DNA of 64,000 bases from Toxonevra muliebris (taxonomy: Eukaryota > Arthropoda > Insecta > Diptera > Pallopteridae): positions 56,990,079 through 57,054,078 of the forward strand of contig OY829327.1 in the NCBI GenBank assembly GCA_963691655.1. Reading direction: 5' to 3'. Within the stretch, counting starts at the first letter, position 1. Each line of letters starts with the position of its first letter. A model generated the notes under the pieces. That model made no database searches. It saw only the letters and a list, made by a program, of their open reading frames with translations, and was not told the origin of the DNA. Positions 51,941 to 63,413 of the stretch are shown here, piece after piece. Made by a program: the position numbers and the translations under genes.

Positions 51941-52320
51941 CTTTTATTAAATTACTAAATTATAAACTACCATTAAATTCGTAAAAATAAATGCAAATAT
52001 CTTTCAAACCTAACCAACTACGACAGCTTTAAATAAATATTATAAGCAAATGTCAAAATCAGCTGTTCATAGCACTGTATATCGTATACGATATCAAATA
52101 ATATATGCTGCCACATGTCTAGAAACTATTTTCAATATCGTATTTTAATTACTTAAGAATTGTAGTAATATAAAATTTGATGAATAACATAGGCATATGT
52201 GGTTTCCAGAAAAACTCAGAGTTTTTTCATTTTAACAAAGGGGTTGTCAATATTAAAGGGTTACTTTGGCGCATATTCAAAAACACAACACCATTATTTT
52301 GTCTTTTATAGCCATTCTTG

Positions 52321-52614
52321 CTACTCAATGGTGAGGTGTGGACTTTTCAGCTGGTTGCTGGCCAAATATCGCAATGAAGCTATCTTTTCTACTAACCCAG
52401 CGTCAACACCTGCCAGTGCTGGCATACCAGTACTAATACAATCCCACATTTTCACTAATATACTCACACTTTTTTCATTGACAGTCACTGGCAAGCATAT
52501 TTCGATGCCAATGATTTGACGTAAGCTGGCAATATTTGACGTTTCTGCAAATTTGTGAGAGAAAACAAAAACAAAGTAGAGCAGAACGGGCAAATTGTTA
52601 GAAATAAAGTGCAT
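52321..52614 (-). CDS. Unrecognised open frame upstream of PTRHD1, doubtful
   Basis: 97 codons, MHFISNNLPVLLYFVFVFSH at the start, with the middle reading VSILVKMWDCISTGMPALAG. The N-terminus is hydrophobic (about 8-19), which could be a signal peptide. A GTGAGT donor-like sequence and a TTTGCAG acceptor-like sequence both lie inside it, so its true structure may be spliced. The overlapping + frame (52199-52519) is also open. I do not recognise either. Confidence 0.18.
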   Translation of the reverse strand: MHFISNNLPVLLYFVFVFSHKFAETSNIASLRQIIGIEICLPVTVNEKSVSILVKMWDCISTGMPALAGVDAGLVEKIASLRYLASNQLKSPHLTIE

Positions 52615-55600
52615 GATATTTTAATATTTTAATATGAAAAATCGATTTTTTATGATTTTCTTTTTTTGTAAAACGTATAAAAGATATTGATAACAAATTT
52701 TGATGTGTAAGCACCTATAGAGGCGGTATTAAGTGGCAAATTATTTCAGCATACTTCTCTTTAAAAAAGCAATTGCAGCCAGCTCTGTATTAAAAAAAAA
52801 TATTGGGGATCCCGTAAAAAAAGAAAAGCCATTTCATTCATTCGTATCGAAATAAAAGTTCATTATGAATAGCTAAGGGTCCTATTTATCCCGTATTTCG
52901 AAGGATTATCCTGTTTTTATGAGAAATTCTGCCCAAAATTAAATCCAGTAGTTTGCACTGACATCTTGCTATATTTCAATAAAGTCAGTCTCGCACTATC
53001 AACCGAATATCAAAAGTTTTTTCTTGCGTCATACATCGGCGTAGTTTTGTAGACTCACCCTACAACCTACATTTCAATTTACAGTCCACATACGCAGTTA
53101 CCAATTACTGCCACAGATTTATTAAAAAATGTCTCTCAACCAAAATTTAATTGAAATTCATTTAAATTAACATTGCCCTATACATTAATAAATATCCATT
53201 TCCAAACAAAAATCATTTTCAAAAAACAGTTTTAAGTCAGGTTCAAAATCGAAATATATATCACGATGGCGTTTTTGTATTTGAGTTATTTGCATTCGGA
53301 AATTTAGGAAATATCCAATCACTTTAAAAAATAAATCCCAAATTCACAACAGCATTTTAGAAGAAGAAGGTCTAACTCACAATAAATCAAGTTAAGTAGA
53401 TCGTGACAAGGACGCTCTGTTTTTTATTTTTAGTTTACGAGATACCCTGATGGAAAACCGAAAATTTTTTACTCTTTAGTGTACCTATTATTTTGGAATG
53501 ATAGGAGCATCGCAAAATTAATCTATCTTTATTGTTTGAAGCATCACAAGTGTGTTTAGCAGTTTCGGCTACACAAATGAGTATAGATTGAGCCTTTTCT
53601 GGATTAAAGTTTATATTGTCTTCAAAAGGATAGGTGAAAATAATGAAGTGTGGTACACTTGGGCAGAATAAACGAACACACCCTGTAAATGAACATCTGC
53701 TCAATTATTGGTGATAAAACGTTATTTTCTTTCCCAATAAATTAACATTTGTATAACTAGTCCTACTTAACATAAGGAAGGCAAGACTTTTTTGTCTACG
53801 TAGTATGTAGCAATATTATTAAACAGAAAAAAACTAACTTATTGATGTGTAAACATCTATAGCTGCTGTATGAACAAATTTTATATGGGAGTGAAATGAC
53901 AAATTAATTCATCCCATCCTTAAAAGATAGCTGTATCTTTATATCTTATTCCCGATATTTAAACCATAAAATTACACTGCACTAAAGTGTGTCATTGCAA
54001 GTGGATCATTGCAATCAGTACTACAGCCAAAAAAACATTTAAAACAAAAAAAAAGAAAAAAGTTATTTCATTTATTCGAATAAAAATAATAGTGTAGTAT
54101 GATATGAATTACAAACAAAATTTCGGGTAGCCAAAATATTTTATTTATTCGCATCAAAATAAAAATTCAATATGATTAATACACAATATACAGCGGGACT
54201 CAGAACACTGTCCCCCTGACAACGTCCCGCCATTACTTTATTTACATATAAAATAATAATTAATATAAGAGTATACTTTCGGGTTGGAATCTCTACACTT
54301 CAAAGGGTGGTATGAAAGTTTGACAGGTAGTGCCTTTACTTCACTTTATTTAAAGTATTTATAGCTTGGCAGCTGCTGTAATTACATAGTAGGTGTATAA
54401 ATATAAAGTGCGGTTTTAACTAACAGATGGCATAGCTATTATGTATGGTTTGTGTCGAGAATAATCAATCTGGCATTTTAAAAGTTTCGCCATTTAAAGG
54501 AAAGATTTTTAAAAAATTTATTAATTGTAAGATGAAATAATAAAGGCGAAAAGCTTTTAAGTCCTTTCCATGCCGTTTTTTTTATTTATGTTTAAATATA
54601 AGGTCTGTTCACGTACAAAAAGTTGTTAACAATTGTTAATAGTTTTCACTAGAAAAGTGTTCACGTACTCGAAAAACTTTCAACGAGAGAGAAAAACGAG
54701 AGCGTAAGAATGTAAGAGAGAAAAAAGTAGTTGAAAGTTTTTGAAAGTAAAATTTTTGCTTTCACAAATTTTCAGCTGCCGAAAAAAAACAACTGTCAAA
54801 TATAAAAATGTCAACAATAATTTTGGTTGTGTTAAATTGAATTAAAGTGAATTTGTGATTTGGAAAATGTAAATATTTGTGAATGCGAGTTGTGCCACAC
54901 GAAATGAATTCCAAAAATTAATCTTTAAATTAATTAAATTAAATTATAAACTGCACAATATTTTATCGCGGAGAGTGGATATTGTTTTTTCTGTACAGCT
55001 ATAAAAATCGAACAATCGAAGAAGGGAGTATATACTTATTTAGCAAATTTATCAATAATGTAATGTAAACTTGTCGTTGAACTTTAAGTTCTGTAAAAGT
55101 AAAAAAGTCTTTCAGAGCAATTTTTAAGTAATCTTGGAAGTTTCCCATTTCCAATCAATTAATTTTCCCACATTCATTTAGTTGATTTTTGAATTTACAT
55201 TTCATTTCCTGCATTCATTGTTTGTAAGTAAATATTTTTAATTAAGTTTTGAGATGTGAAGATTTTTTATCTCTTCTTATTTCGGTTATCATCGAGGATA
55301 AACAAAAGTGTCCTTCGATATATAAATTATTTTGCTTTGGGCCACTTAAAAGTCTTTAGTAGTTTACCAGTACGTGTTTGCCTGTGGCGTCATATTGCAA
55401 ACGCTTAATTTAACGCACACACATGCAAACCCAAAACACACACAGATAGATGCATAAACACTCAAGGCAGTCCACCACATGTGGCATATGATTAAAGAGA
55501 GATATTCAGATATCCACCTACATTTTCACATTCACAACCACAACATACCAAAGAGCACAATATCATACATTATAAGTAAATGCAACAATGTGTACATTCT

Positions 55601-56504
55601 GGCATCGTCATCGGTGGAATGCATCAGCGATGCAACTATTGCATTGTCAGAAAATTAACCAAAAGTGCACAACCCCACACCTTAAGAACAACAACAAGTG
55701 AATATGAAAAGTATGGCGCATACAAGCACAACAGTTGGTGATGGTCATGGTGGCATTCAATAGGACAACAACGATGATGATGATGATGAGTTGTTCGGTG
55801 CTGTATGGCGACTGATTACGTCAAATTCTGACGGACGTGATGTTCGTTCATATGACGACCCTTGAATTTTGTTTGTTGTTTTTGTTATTATTGTTGTTGC
55901 TGATGATAAGATTTTCTGCAATTTATGCAAATAATTTTCATTTTAGATAAAAAGGTGCATTTTCTAGGGTTGTTGGTTAGTTGGTTGAAATTTGCGGTTA
56001 CAAGCGAATGTTGCCACGACTTTCATTTATGAGAAGGTTATAAATACGTTTATATGTATGCATACCATATACTCGTACTTGGATCTTATGATAAAATTTT
56101 ATTTTATGCAAATATGTGTGTAACTACATAATAAAACTTTAATTTAGTTATAAGAGAGGAAATTTTAATAAAACTAGTAGTTTAAGAGTCAACAAATACA
56201 AAAACATATTAAGATATTAAAATTACACTAACTATTAATTATGGAAGGCGTTTCATCTCATTTCTGCAAATGCCAATTAAAAAAAAAATTACATAAAGAT
56301 TGGCAATTAACCTTAAATAAATTGTAAGAATGGACGATGGCGATAGATGAATCGATCGCTTGCTGTCGTTTAAAATTAAAAATTTCTCATTGGAATGTAA
56401 TTAAAAATTGAATGGAATGTAATCAGCAAACAGTTTGAAACAGTTTTAAATACATTTACATATGCATTTGGACAAAGCATTCGGACAAACATAACTAGTT
56501 TATA
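52615..56504. other. Intergenic, no gene established
   Basis: Repeated loosely similar stretches (TGATGTGTAA(G/A)CA(C/T)CTATAG at 52703 and 53843; TTCATT(C/T)ATTCG near 52830, 54065 and 54140) suggest old repeats. A GAGA-rich block is at 54683-54725. A coding-like stretch is at 55768-55866. See findings. Confidence 0.5.
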
Positions 56505-57075
56505 AAGGGTGATTTTATTGCTGTGGGGTTTTTCTGTGTACAATTTTTTATAGTTCCCTTGTGATTCGTTTCATGTTTCAAAGTCAAACATGCTCAGTTA
56601 GCATTGCCATTATCATCATGCACTAATTTTACGCTATTGGATATCCACCTATCCGGGAGCTGAGAGTGCGTACAGAGGAAACTTTTATGATGAAGTCGTG
56701 ATTTGACCATTTGTCGCGGTTCGCAGCAATTGGGATTGTGTTACTCAACTGCGTGGAAAATTTTCGCAAGGTAAAAATCGGTCATGAACTGAAGCCGGGC
56801 GACCAGCAACAGTATCGAAAAAATGGACCTATTTAGAAATGAGTTTGGTTGGAAATTTATCTCAAGTTTCGGGCTAGTGAGTTGGCCACCTAGATCGTGC
56901 TATTTGACACTTCTAGACTATCAGTTGTAGGGTTACGTAAAGTCGTTCGTCTATGCCGATAAAGAAGCGTCAATTACATCCTCAGAAAATAGCATTACAC
57001 GTGTTATTACGAGATACCATTCGCTATGCTCGAAAAAATGGTTAAAAACTTACACAAACTAATCTTTAAAAAGCA
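56505..57075 (+). pseudogene. Degraded Tc1/mariner copy, relative of 8642-9768
   Basis: The left end, TATAAAGGGTGATTTTATTG, resembles the terminal repeat of the 8642 element. Inside, KIGHELKPGDQQQ (about 56780), a LASWPPRSCYLTLLDY-like DNA stretch near 56880-56930 and GYVKSFVYADKEASITSSEN (about 56930) match the same transposase, with many stops and large deletions. The right terminal repeat is not visible. Confidence 0.75.
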
Positions 57076-57199
57076 ATGATTTATCGACTAAAAAAATAAT
57101 TTCATCTACAGTTATAGAGCCGCATTTGGCAGAACGATTAGGTATCACTTGTGCGTCGCAATGTCTGGTTTTGGTATCCCCGCGATATATATAAGTCCA

Positions 57200-57310
57200 T
57201 CATCCTTTCCTTCTTAATGTATAGTGTTGAAACGTAAACGATGACGACCAATAATAAGAGGCTGTTGGAAGCATTCGATTGAAAAATATTTTGCTAGATC
57301 TCTGGTTGCA
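57200..57310 (+). pseudogene. Possible non-LTR reverse transcriptase fragment
   Basis: After a stop, TMTTNNKRLLEAFD, then KIF and ISGCTEEDD, resemble the Y-G-x-E-T-W-T...LEAFERKILRKI stretch near the end of LINE reverse transcriptases. Short and broken; low certainty. Confidence 0.35.
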
Positions 57311-58276
57311 CTGAAGAGGATGATCTAATCTCCGCTGGAAAGGCCAAATACCTGAGGCCCTGACAGGCACTTGGCATTACCAATTGATGCCAGCTCGCAC
57401 ATATCAAAGGCGACTGCCAAAGCTTTATTGAGACGGTCAAGAACGATCATCGGTTGTAGTATCAATTAAGTAAAAAAATATATATAAATGCTAAGTTTTG
57501 ACCATTACTCAAAATACAGATATGGAAACAAGTGCATTCAAGGAGCCCTAAAACAAAACCTCGATACGCCTCATTAGGGTGAATCAGAAAAACTTTTTTT
57601 TTTGGAAATTCAAAATTTGAAGTCAATAAAAATGAAACAATATGGAGTGAAATAACAAAAAAAGAAAGAAAGAAAATACTTTAACGCGACATTTAGGTCT
57701 CTCGCATTGTTTTCTAATTTAAGGACAGTTGGTAAAAGTTTTTTGCCATAAATCTTGTATTGTTGTTTAGCTCTCAGTAACAATCAATAAAAGTAACTTT
57801 AATTATTTTTTAATTGTGCATAATTATTTTTTTTATGTCTATTTTATAAATCTTTTCACTTAAAAAATGCGCTCCGATTTTTTTTTTTTTGGTTGTAACG
57901 TACGAGGTTTTAATGAAACTGATCGTGGAAATAACTCGAAAGACCATGGTAAATAAAAATCAAAGAACCATTAACGAAGTCGTTCGTATAATAATAAGAC
58001 AAAATAAAAATTAATTAATTATATTTATCTTAACACTATTTCATATTAAACATAAAACTGAACATAAAATGATATAAAATATGGGTATTTGGTTTTTATT
58101 TCTTTTTTACGGCCAGAGTAATTATTGAAAAATTATGTGTTTAAAATTGTCTCTGTTGACAATATGATGCAAGTTATTAGGCAGCGAGTTCCACCTTGAC
58201 GAGTTAAAATATTTAGATTTCGGAAGGATTAAACAAATTATACGATTTGGCTGACAAAAATTCAATTTATGAACCA
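57311..58276. other. No gene seen
   Basis: AT-rich sequence up to the retrotransposon. Nothing recognised. Confidence 0.5.
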
Positions 58277-58280
58277 TATA

Positions 58281-58570
58281 TGTAGGTTTTTATTTAATAA
58301 GTTATTTTACAGTTCATTTTATTATGTTATTGAATATAATTTTAAATTAAATTATTTTATCAAAAGTAAAAGTATTGTTTTAAATTCAATTTTAGTTTTT
58401 AATTTAAGTTTCTTTATCACCAACTCAACCAACTCGCTCAACTCGATTCCCTCAACTCAACTTGTCTGTTTCCTCTTCTCTTCGTTTTTCCTTTTCACCC
58501 ACGCTTCGTTTAATACCGTCGTCCAGTCCGGGTTGCCTTTGTCAACTGATCGTCTTGTTCCCCTCCTACA
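58281..58570 (-). repeat. 3' LTR
   Basis: 290 bp, identical to the 5' LTR except at 58548. In the element's orientation it begins TGTAGGAGGGGAAC and ends AAAACCTACA. It also encodes the end of Gag-Pol. The purine-rich tract expected just before it is weak (GACGGCCGAA). Confidence 0.95.
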
Positions 58571-61500
58571 TTCGGCCGTCCTGACTGTTCATTCGACCCG
58601 AATGAAAGGTTCCAAGGCTTCATAAATTCTGCAACAGTGATTGTTTTATTAGGTCCCTCATGTTCCCCAACCTTTTCTACTGCGTACCTCCCGTGGTTTA
58701 GCTTATCGGCTATCACGTACGGTCCTAAATACTTGGGTTTTAATTTTAAATTTGTCCCATATTGGGTTCTTTTAATCGCCACTATGTCATTTAGTTTGTA
58801 CTTTGTTTCTAATTTCCGTTTATTGTCAAATGTTTTCCTGTTCTCATCTTGTATTTTACCAATGTTTTCTTGTGAATTTTTCCGCACCATATCTCGCTCA
58901 ATGTTTAATTCGTTTATGTCTGTGTCATTCAAAAATTGTCGTAAGTCTGGATAATCTACCGTTCGCATTTCTAATCCTGTCAAAATTTTGGAAGGAGTCG
59001 CTTTTGTACTTCCCGGCGCTGTATTATTTATAATCTGCTGTACTTTGTTCACATGACTGTACCAGTGGGCAGGATTATCATGACACAGTTTTGAGAGCAT
59101 TGGGATGACTGTTTTGTGCACTCGCTCTACTTGGCCGTTACCACGAGGCACACCCGTTGCGATTAATAAGAGTTGAATTCTTTCCTGCTCGCAATAATCC
59201 TTAAAAAGATTTGATGTAAACGCCACTCCCCTATCTGAAACTATACGTCTAGGGTTACCAAATGTCGCTGATTGTTTTTGCAGCCTGTCAATAACTTCCT
59301 CCGTTCCAGTAGATTTAGTCGGATACAACCACACAAATTTAGTAAACCCGTCCACCACTACAAAAATATGATTATATTTTTTACGCGTTTCCGTTAGCGG
59401 ACCCACATGATCGATGTGATATGTCCCTAGTGGTTCACAAGCCTTGTCAATTGGCGTCAACAAGCCTTCCTTCTTCCCAAGCTTGGCATCTGTTATAATG
59501 CATTCTACACATCCCTTCACTACTTTACCCACCTTTGTGCTTAACTTTGGAATGAAATAAAATTTTTCTGTCAATTCCTGTGTTTTCTTGGCTGCAAAAT
59601 GACCTTGGCCGTGTGCTAACTTAATAATTTCTTCTTCCATTATTGAAGGCACCACCAACAACTCCTTAACGGGATCTTTGTAAAGTACTTCGTTTCTCAG
59701 AAAGAAGTCTTCGTACCTATCTTTTTCTAACACCTTTTTTACCGCCCTTATCCAGTCGTCTTCCGCTTGTGCTGCCTTTAATCTAAACTTTAACGAATTT
59801 TCGATTAAAAGACAGTATATGCGACTTAACGCATCTACATGTTTCATACGCGACCCTGTTCTATGCTCTATTACGAAATCATATTCTTGTAAATACATCG
59901 CCCATCTCATTATTCTATCCGGAACGTCTTTTTTCTTCACTGTCATCGCGAATGCGTTACAATCTGTGACGATTTTAAATTTCATGTCCTTAACATAAAC
60001 ACGCCATTTCTTTAAGGCCTGAATTATGGCTAGCACTTCGAGTTCGTACGAAGTGTATTTTTCTTCAGCTGGTGTGGTTTTACGGCTCATATATTCCACT
60101 GGATGTAGCAATTGGTCTTCGGAGTCTTTCTGGAGCAATACCGCTTCGTAGCCATATTTGGAAGCGTCAGTATGTATTTCCGTATCCGCCATAGGATTAT
60201 AGAGCTTTAAAGCAGGTGCTCTGATCAGAGCGTTTTTTAATTCTTGAATTGCTAGTAGGTGTTTATCCTCTATTTTAAATTTTTCATCTTTCCTGAGTAA
60301 ATCCGAAATCGGTTTGGCTATCCCTGCAAAATTATTAACGAATCTCCTAAAATAGGACGTTAAGCCTAAAAACCGTTGCAGTTCCTTCTTATTTGTGGGC
60401 ACCGGAAAACTGCTTATTGCCCTTGTCTTTTCATCCGATGGTAGAATTTTCCCCTTTTCAATAATGTATCCCAAAAAGTTTATTTTCTCCCTTAGGAACT
60501 GGCATTTTGACCACCTAATACGCAACCCATTATCGCTTGCTACTCTTAACACAGTTTTTAGTTTTCGAACACCTTCAACTTTATCCTTAGCTGGAATTAC
60601 TATGTCGTCCATGTATATTACTACCGTCCCGTCATTTAATAAATTTTGAAAAATTGCCTGAATCCACCTACAAAACACTGCTGGCGAGTTTGAGATACCA
60701 AATGGTACGAAGCAAAACTCATATTGCCCATTGTGGGTAACAAATGAAGTATACTTTCTCGAATCAGGATCAATAGGCACATGGAAATATCCATTCATTA
60801 AATCCAGTGTAGAAAATATGTTTGCACCCTGTAACTTCTCTAGAACTTCGTCCATCAAAGTCATTGGAAAATTATCTTTAATTATATTTTCGTTTACCTT
60901 CCTAAAATCACAACATAAGCGTTTGGACCCATCTTTTTTAGAAACTAAAACAACTGGCGACGTATATTCCGACCTACTTGGAACTATAACTTTCTCAGCT
61001 AACCACTCTTTAACCTGTTTCTCGATCACACATCTGTCTGCATACGAAGTTCTTCGCGGAGCTTGGTATACAGGCACGTCATTCTTTAATATTAACTTCA
61101 TTTCTATGGGAAAACTAGCTGGCTTCTTTGGTGTATAATTGGCGATCAATGCTTCTATTTCTTTTATTTCGCGCTTTTCTAAATGTACAAGATCAACATC
61201 TATTGGCTTGGTATCAACTTCAAAATTCGTGGTTAAACATAATGCATTGAACTCGTTCAATAACATAAATTTATTTGCGACAACTTCTTCTTTCTCTTTT
61301 CCATCTCCGCCGACTTCTCTGCCGACCACTGTTTGTTCCGTTGCAACCTCTATATCAAACTCTCTGCCGATATCTACTTTCTCTGTTACCGCAGCAACAG
61401 CTTTATTGACAAATTCAATGCCACTCTCTCTGACGATAATGTCCACATCCTTAAGAATGCTATTTCCCAAAATTGCCGCATATGCTATATCTCGTTCCCT

Positions 61501-62733
61501 AACCACGTGAAAAACTATGTTTACTGTCACCCCATCAAAAGCAATCTCGGAATTGAAGCTACCCAATGTCGTGAGTTCGCCTCTACCGATTCCCAACAAA
61601 TGCAATTTATCCTTTGATAATTCTATGTCGCCCAACATCATTAGCGTATCATATCTTATAATACACAAATCACTGCCTGTGTCGAATAAAGCACTAAAGG
61701 TAAAATTGTTTATAGTAATATCAACGAAAGACATGCTACCTTTTTTTACTGCGTTTGTTTTTGTAACGTCATTAGATATCATGCTCACATGTTCAGTTTT
61801 TACTTCTTTTCCACCAGTTTGTTTATTTTTGCACTGATACGAATAATGCCCCTTCTGCTTACATTTAAAACATGTAATATTTTCACTGTTGCAATCCTTG
61901 GCTATATGCCCCTCTTCCCCGCACTTAAAACACTTCCTTTTTGATACCTGTTGCTGATTTCTGTCCCCTGCCTTATTCCCTGAAAACCCCTGAGATACAC
62001 TCAACCTATTTAATGATGGATGAGGACCTCTTATTTTCTCATATATTCGTATTTGTTGCTTCAACTCTTTCAAAGAATTTGCTTGGTATAACACTGTCTT
62101 GTTAGATTTTGTATCAGGTACCCCTTCAACAAAGTATTCAATAATACTTTGTTCATCCAATTCAATTGGCTTCCCTATATCTATTATCACGTATAAATAT
62201 TCTTGTAAACTTTCACTCATTCGTTTACGCCTATTCCTGAGAGCGCGATGCACTTCTGCAGCACATAACTTTTCGCCAAACTCTTCTATTAATTCTTTCC
62301 TCAACGCAATCCAGCTATTAGCTCCTACCAGACCTCTTACAAAAAGTTTAGCGGCTCCTTGTAAAAGTTGCTTAGCATACACAAATTTTTGTAATGCATT
62401 CCACCCAACTGTGTCAGCTATGTTTTCAAATTCCGTAACCCACTGATTGATGTCATGTGAATCGTTGCCAGAAAACATAGATACGCCATCCTGAATATCG
62501 CGTAAAGTAAAAAACGACCTTTCAACACGTTGATTTTGTGCAACGCCCATTGGTGCATCTGTGTACTCAGAATTTAACGATTCTATGTCACTACCAGCTT
62601 CTTCACCTAAACCATTGTATTGTAAAAGTCTCTTTTGCAATTCTATCTTCCGTCCCACTGTACTTAAGTTTAGCTCTCTTAACTTTTCCTTTAAAGCATC
62701 CACTGTCAAAGTTCGAATTGAGTTGGCGTCCAT
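58510..62733 (-). CDS. Gag-Pol polyprotein of LTR retrotransposon
   Basis: A single uninterrupted frame of 1407 residues; Gag and Pol are fused without a frameshift. An N-terminal SAP-like DNA-binding motif (about 8-38) and a capsid-type region (about 70-235) come first. Two CCHC zinc knuckles are at 268-281 and 288-301. The aspartic protease motif DTGS is at 351-354. Reverse transcriptase spans about 545-760 with YMDD at 707-710. RNase H has acidic residues at D856, E897 and D924. Integrase has an HHCC-type finger (H1041, H1045, C1075, C1078) and a D1108, D1167, E1203 triad with 35 residues between the last two (DD35E). The start is the first ATG of the frame. The last 20 codons lie within the 3' LTR. 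All core catalytic residues are present. The lineage within Ty3/gypsy is not resolved. Confidence 0.95.
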   Translation of the reverse strand: MDANSIRTLTVDALKEKLRELNLSTVGRKIELQKRLLQYNGLGEEAGSDIESLNSEYTDAPMGVAQNQRVERSFFTLRDIQDGVSMFSGNDSHDINQWVTEFENIADTVGWNALQKFVYAKQLLQGAAKLFVRGLVGANSWIALRKELIEEFGEKLCAAEVHRALRNRRKRMSESLQEYLYVIIDIGKPIELDEQSIIEYFVEGVPDTKSNKTVLYQANSLKELKQQIRIYEKIRGPHPSLNRLSVSQGFSGNKAGDRNQQQVSKRKCFKCGEEGHIAKDCNSENITCFKCKQKGHYSYQCKNKQTGGKEVKTEHVSMISNDVTKTNAVKKGSMSFVDITINNFTFSALFDTGSDLCIIRYDTLMMLGDIELSKDKLHLLGIGRGELTTLGSFNSEIAFDGVTVNIVFHVVRERDIAYAAILGNSILKDVDIIVRESGIEFVNKAVAAVTEKVDIGREFDIEVATEQTVVGREVGGDGKEKEEVVANKFMLLNEFNALCLTTNFEVDTKPIDVDLVHLEKREIKEIEALIANYTPKKPASFPIEMKLILKNDVPVYQAPRRTSYADRCVIEKQVKEWLAEKVIVPSRSEYTSPVVLVSKKDGSKRLCCDFRKVNENIIKDNFPMTLMDEVLEKLQGANIFSTLDLMNGYFHVPIDPDSRKYTSFVTHNGQYEFCFVPFGISNSPAVFCRWIQAIFQNLLNDGTVVIYMDDIVIPAKDKVEGVRKLKTVLRVASDNGLRIRWSKCQFLREKINFLGYIIEKGKILPSDEKTRAISSFPVPTNKKELQRFLGLTSYFRRFVNNFAGIAKPISDLLRKDEKFKIEDKHLLAIQELKNALIRAPALKLYNPMADTEIHTDASKYGYEAVLLQKDSEDQLLHPVEYMSRKTTPAEEKYTSYELEVLAIIQALKKWRVYVKDMKFKIVTDCNAFAMTVKKKDVPDRIMRWAMYLQEYDFVIEHRTGSRMKHVDALSRIYCLLIENSLKFRLKAAQAEDDWIRAVKKVLEKDRYEDFFLRNEVLYKDPVKELLVVPSIMEEEIIKLAHGQGHFAAKKTQELTEKFYFIPKLSTKVGKVVKGCVECIITDAKLGKKEGLLTPIDKACEPLGTYHIDHVGPLTETRKKYNHIFVVVDGFTKFVWLYPTKSTGTEEVIDRLQKQSATFGNPRRIVSDRGVAFTSNLFKDYCEQERIQLLLIATGVPRGNGQVERVHKTVIPMLSKLCHDNPAHWYSHVNKVQQIINNTAPGSTKATPSKILTGLEMRTVDYPDLRQFLNDTDINELNIERDMVRKNSQENIGKIQDENRKTFDNKRKLETKYKLNDIVAIKRTQYGTNLKLKPKYLGPYVIADKLNHGRYAVEKVGEHEGPNKTITVAEFMKPWNLSFGSNEQSGRPNVGGEQDDQLTKATRTGRRY

Positions 62734-62994
62734 CTTACAATATTATTGAAATATTCAGTAATAATAAAACTAAAATATTATGTAACAATAAAATCAAAGA
62801 AAAAATATTACATATACTGTTCAATATCAAAATAATACTTAGTAAATAATACTCTGCTGTCACTGTTTTCTTGCTGTCGCCTCTGCGTTCTTGCTGCTGC
62901 TACTCTCTTGCCGCTGCCTCTGCTTTCGTGCTGCTGCTACCCTTTATTGCTGCTGCTCTACGTTGATGTTGCGTTGCTTTGTACTTTTGTTTTG

Positions 62995-63130
62995 TATTCA
63001 GCTTTTCTCATTTCTAACTTTCTATTTATTATTTATTCAGCTCTTCTTATTTTAATTTTTATTCATATTCAGCTTTTCTTATTTCTAATCTTTGTTTATA
63101 TTCAGCTCTTCTTATTTTAATTTTTGTTCA
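62995..63130. repeat. Tandem repeat in the retrotransposon leader
   Basis: Two units of 71 and 65 bp, each with TATTCAGCTTTTCT(C/T)ATTTCTAA and TTCAGCTCTTCTTATTTTAA. Each unit itself holds two related half-units. Untranslated leader, between primer-binding site and Gag. Confidence 0.8.
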
Positions 63131-63392
63131 TATTTGTTTGTCGCTTTTAACGCTGTTTCTTTCGTTTTCATTACTTCTTGCGCTTTGTTTTTACTTTCAG
63201 TTTTTATCTTTTTTCTTACTCTGTTCTTTTTGTTTTGCGTGCGTGTCTATCTGACTTTGTCGCTTTGCATAACCGTTATAAAATGTAGCAACGCACTAGC
63301 GCTTCGCGACGTTAGCGCATCACTTTAAGTTTTTATGTTTAAACAAATTGCACATTAACAAAACAAAAAATTCAGCAATTCTCCGTGGCTCA

Positions 63393-63410
63393 ATCTCGGT
63401 CGAGTCCCCA
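63393..63410 (-). promoter_or_regulatory. Probable tRNA primer-binding site
   Basis: Three bases inside the 5' LTR the - strand reads TGGGGACTCGACCGAGAT. TGG at the start complements a tRNA CCA end. I could not assign the tRNA. Confidence 0.6.
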
Positions 63411-63413
63411 AAT

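Noticed and set aside
60395..62849. Several + strand open frames over the retrotransposon
   Set aside because: Antisense shadows of Gag-Pol; no motif of their own and no env-like features.
63092..63328. Phe/Leu-rich open frame in the retrotransposon leader
   Set aside because: Low-complexity T-rich leader and tandem repeat; antisense to the element.
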